DNA from: Chryseobacterium sp. KLBC 52 | Lineage (GTDB): Bacteria; Bacteroidota; Bacteroidia; Flavobacteriales; Weeksellaceae | Reading direction: 5' to 3' | NCBI RefSeq assembly: GCF_003347605.1 | Contig: NZ_QDFZ01000015.1 | Coordinates: 1-64,000 of the forward strand | Length of the DNA: 64,000 nt | Part shown: positions 63,463 to 64,000 of the stretch, piece after piece | How the letters are laid out: each line of letters opens with the position of its first letter | Numbering within the stretch: the first letter of the stretch is position 1 | Translations under genes and position numbers: made by a program | The notes under the pieces: model-generated | Seen by the model: the letters and a program-made list of their open reading frames with translations, nothing else | Database searches by the model: none | What the model was told of the DNA's origin: nothing

Positions 63463-64000
63463 TTAGAAGTTAGGCTTTCTCTTCTCTAGAAACGCAGTAA
63501 CTCCTTCTTTCTTATCTTCCATTTCAAAAAGTTCTCCGAAATATTTGATTTCAGTTTCAAAACCTTTCTCCGTATCCGATAAATTCACGGCATTGATAGC
63601 CTTCGATATTGCCATTGGTGAATTGTAGGCAATCGTGTTTGCTAATTCTTTCGTTTTGGTTAATAATTCTTCAATAGGGTATACTTCATTCACCAGTCCG
63701 ATCTCTTTTGCTTTTTGAGCAGGGATCATTTTGGCAGAGAAGATCATTTCATTGGCAATACCTTTTCCTACAAGCTTGGGAAGCCTCTGGGTTCCTCCAT
63801 ATCCCGGAATTAATCCAAGAGTTACTTCAGGAAGCCCTAATCTGGCGTTTTCCGATGCGTATCTGATGTGGCATGCCATGGCAAGCTCTAAACCTCCTCC
63901 TAATGCAAAACCGTTTACGGCTGCAATGACAGGTTTAGACATATTTTCAATTTTGTTGAACAATGTATTCTGTCCGTTTCTTGCAAGTTCTTCAGCTTTT
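63463..64000 (-). CDS. Enoyl-CoA hydratase/isomerase, 5' end outside the window
   Basis: The frame runs on the minus strand to the window edge: the 12 codons before 63963 read KAEELARNGQNT, L, so the real start is beyond base 64000. At least 178 residues of a crotonase-fold protein are visible. VIAAVNGFALGGGLELAMAC is the CoA-binding and oxyanion region; RLGLPEVTLGLIPGYGGTQR holds the catalytic Glu. Such enzymes hydrate enoyl-CoA in fatty acid or amino acid breakdown. The partial protein ends ...EKRKPNF. Confidence 0.93.
   Translation of the reverse strand, partial: KAEELARNGQNTLFNKIENMSKPVIAAVNGFALGGGLELAMACHIRYASENARLGLPEVTLGLIPGYGGTQRLPKLVGKGIANEMIFSAKMIPAQKAKEIGLVNEVYPIEELLTKTKELANTIAYNSPMAISKAINAVNLSDTEKGFETEIKYFGELFEMEDKKEGVTAFLEKRKPNF

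Overview
The window is AT-rich bacterial DNA from a member of the Flavobacteriia, most likely Chryseobacterium or a close relative in the Weeksellaceae. The evidence is Bacteroidota-type promoters (TTTG, then TAnnTTTG about 20 nt on, often only a few bases before the ATG), no Shine-Dalgarno sequences, a fused CcoNO oxidase subunit, TonB-type outer-membrane receptors, CCDC81-like HU, WG-repeat and haem-binding-domain proteins, and short lipoprotein signals. No tRNA, rRNA or CRISPR array was found. The genus is inferred from gene content and recalled protein similarity, not from a search.

Layout. 1-1332: right part of an IS3-family insertion sequence. 1411-5137: AI-2E-type permease and Lon protease. 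5398-10841: PpiD-like periplasmic foldase, an MlaD/Mce lipid-transport protein and a split HdrD-like iron-sulphur pair. 10862-17609: a small surface-glycan group (membrane protein, glycosyltransferase, flippase, asparagine synthase) with a lipoprotein. 17676-18944: serS. 19001-28584 (minus strand): a complete cbb3 oxidase locus ccoI, ccoS, ccoNO, ccoQ, ccoP, ccoG, ccoH, safE. It is divergent from a Crp/Fnr regulator (28673-29386), and two Fnr-like palindromes sit at its promoters. 29448-32135: panB, a small membrane protein, an RluA pseudouridine synthase and a YD-repeat lipoprotein. 32209-39115: a TPP-riboswitch-controlled thiamin operon thiS-C-E'-D-E-G-H-F. 39308-45729: two outer-membrane beta-barrel receptors and a LytS/LytTR two-component system. 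45886-51256: tandem aconitases AcnA and AcnB. 51535-54822: a WG-repeat protein and a second TPP riboswitch in front of a TonB receptor. 55019-61452: HU-like protein, thioesterase, GxxExxY protein, hydroxyacid dehydrogenase, serine hydrolase, Ig-like lipoprotein and haem-binding protein. 61556-64000 (minus): Nudix, XerD, dCMP deaminase and the 3' part of an enoyl-CoA hydratase gene.

Three systems stand out. First, the two TPP riboswitches appear to work by the same trick: the conserved 5' strand of the aptamer can pair with a strand just before the gene, and in the thiS leader that same downstream strand otherwise forms a perfect 10-bp hairpin over the start codon. Second, the respiratory locus seems wired to its divergent Crp/Fnr protein through TGAT-N4-ATCA-like sites. 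Third, the intergenic spaces carry several families of short-word repeats. The GxxExxY gene is bracketed by inverted arrays of the word CACAAA, and a solitary copy of the same array lies 17 kb away, which suggests a small mobile or repeat-associated element. A 72-nt fold-back built on GCAGAT words, a 123-nt inverted element inside the thi operon, REP-like GGCTTTAGCC hairpins and several 7-nt tandem arrays add to this.
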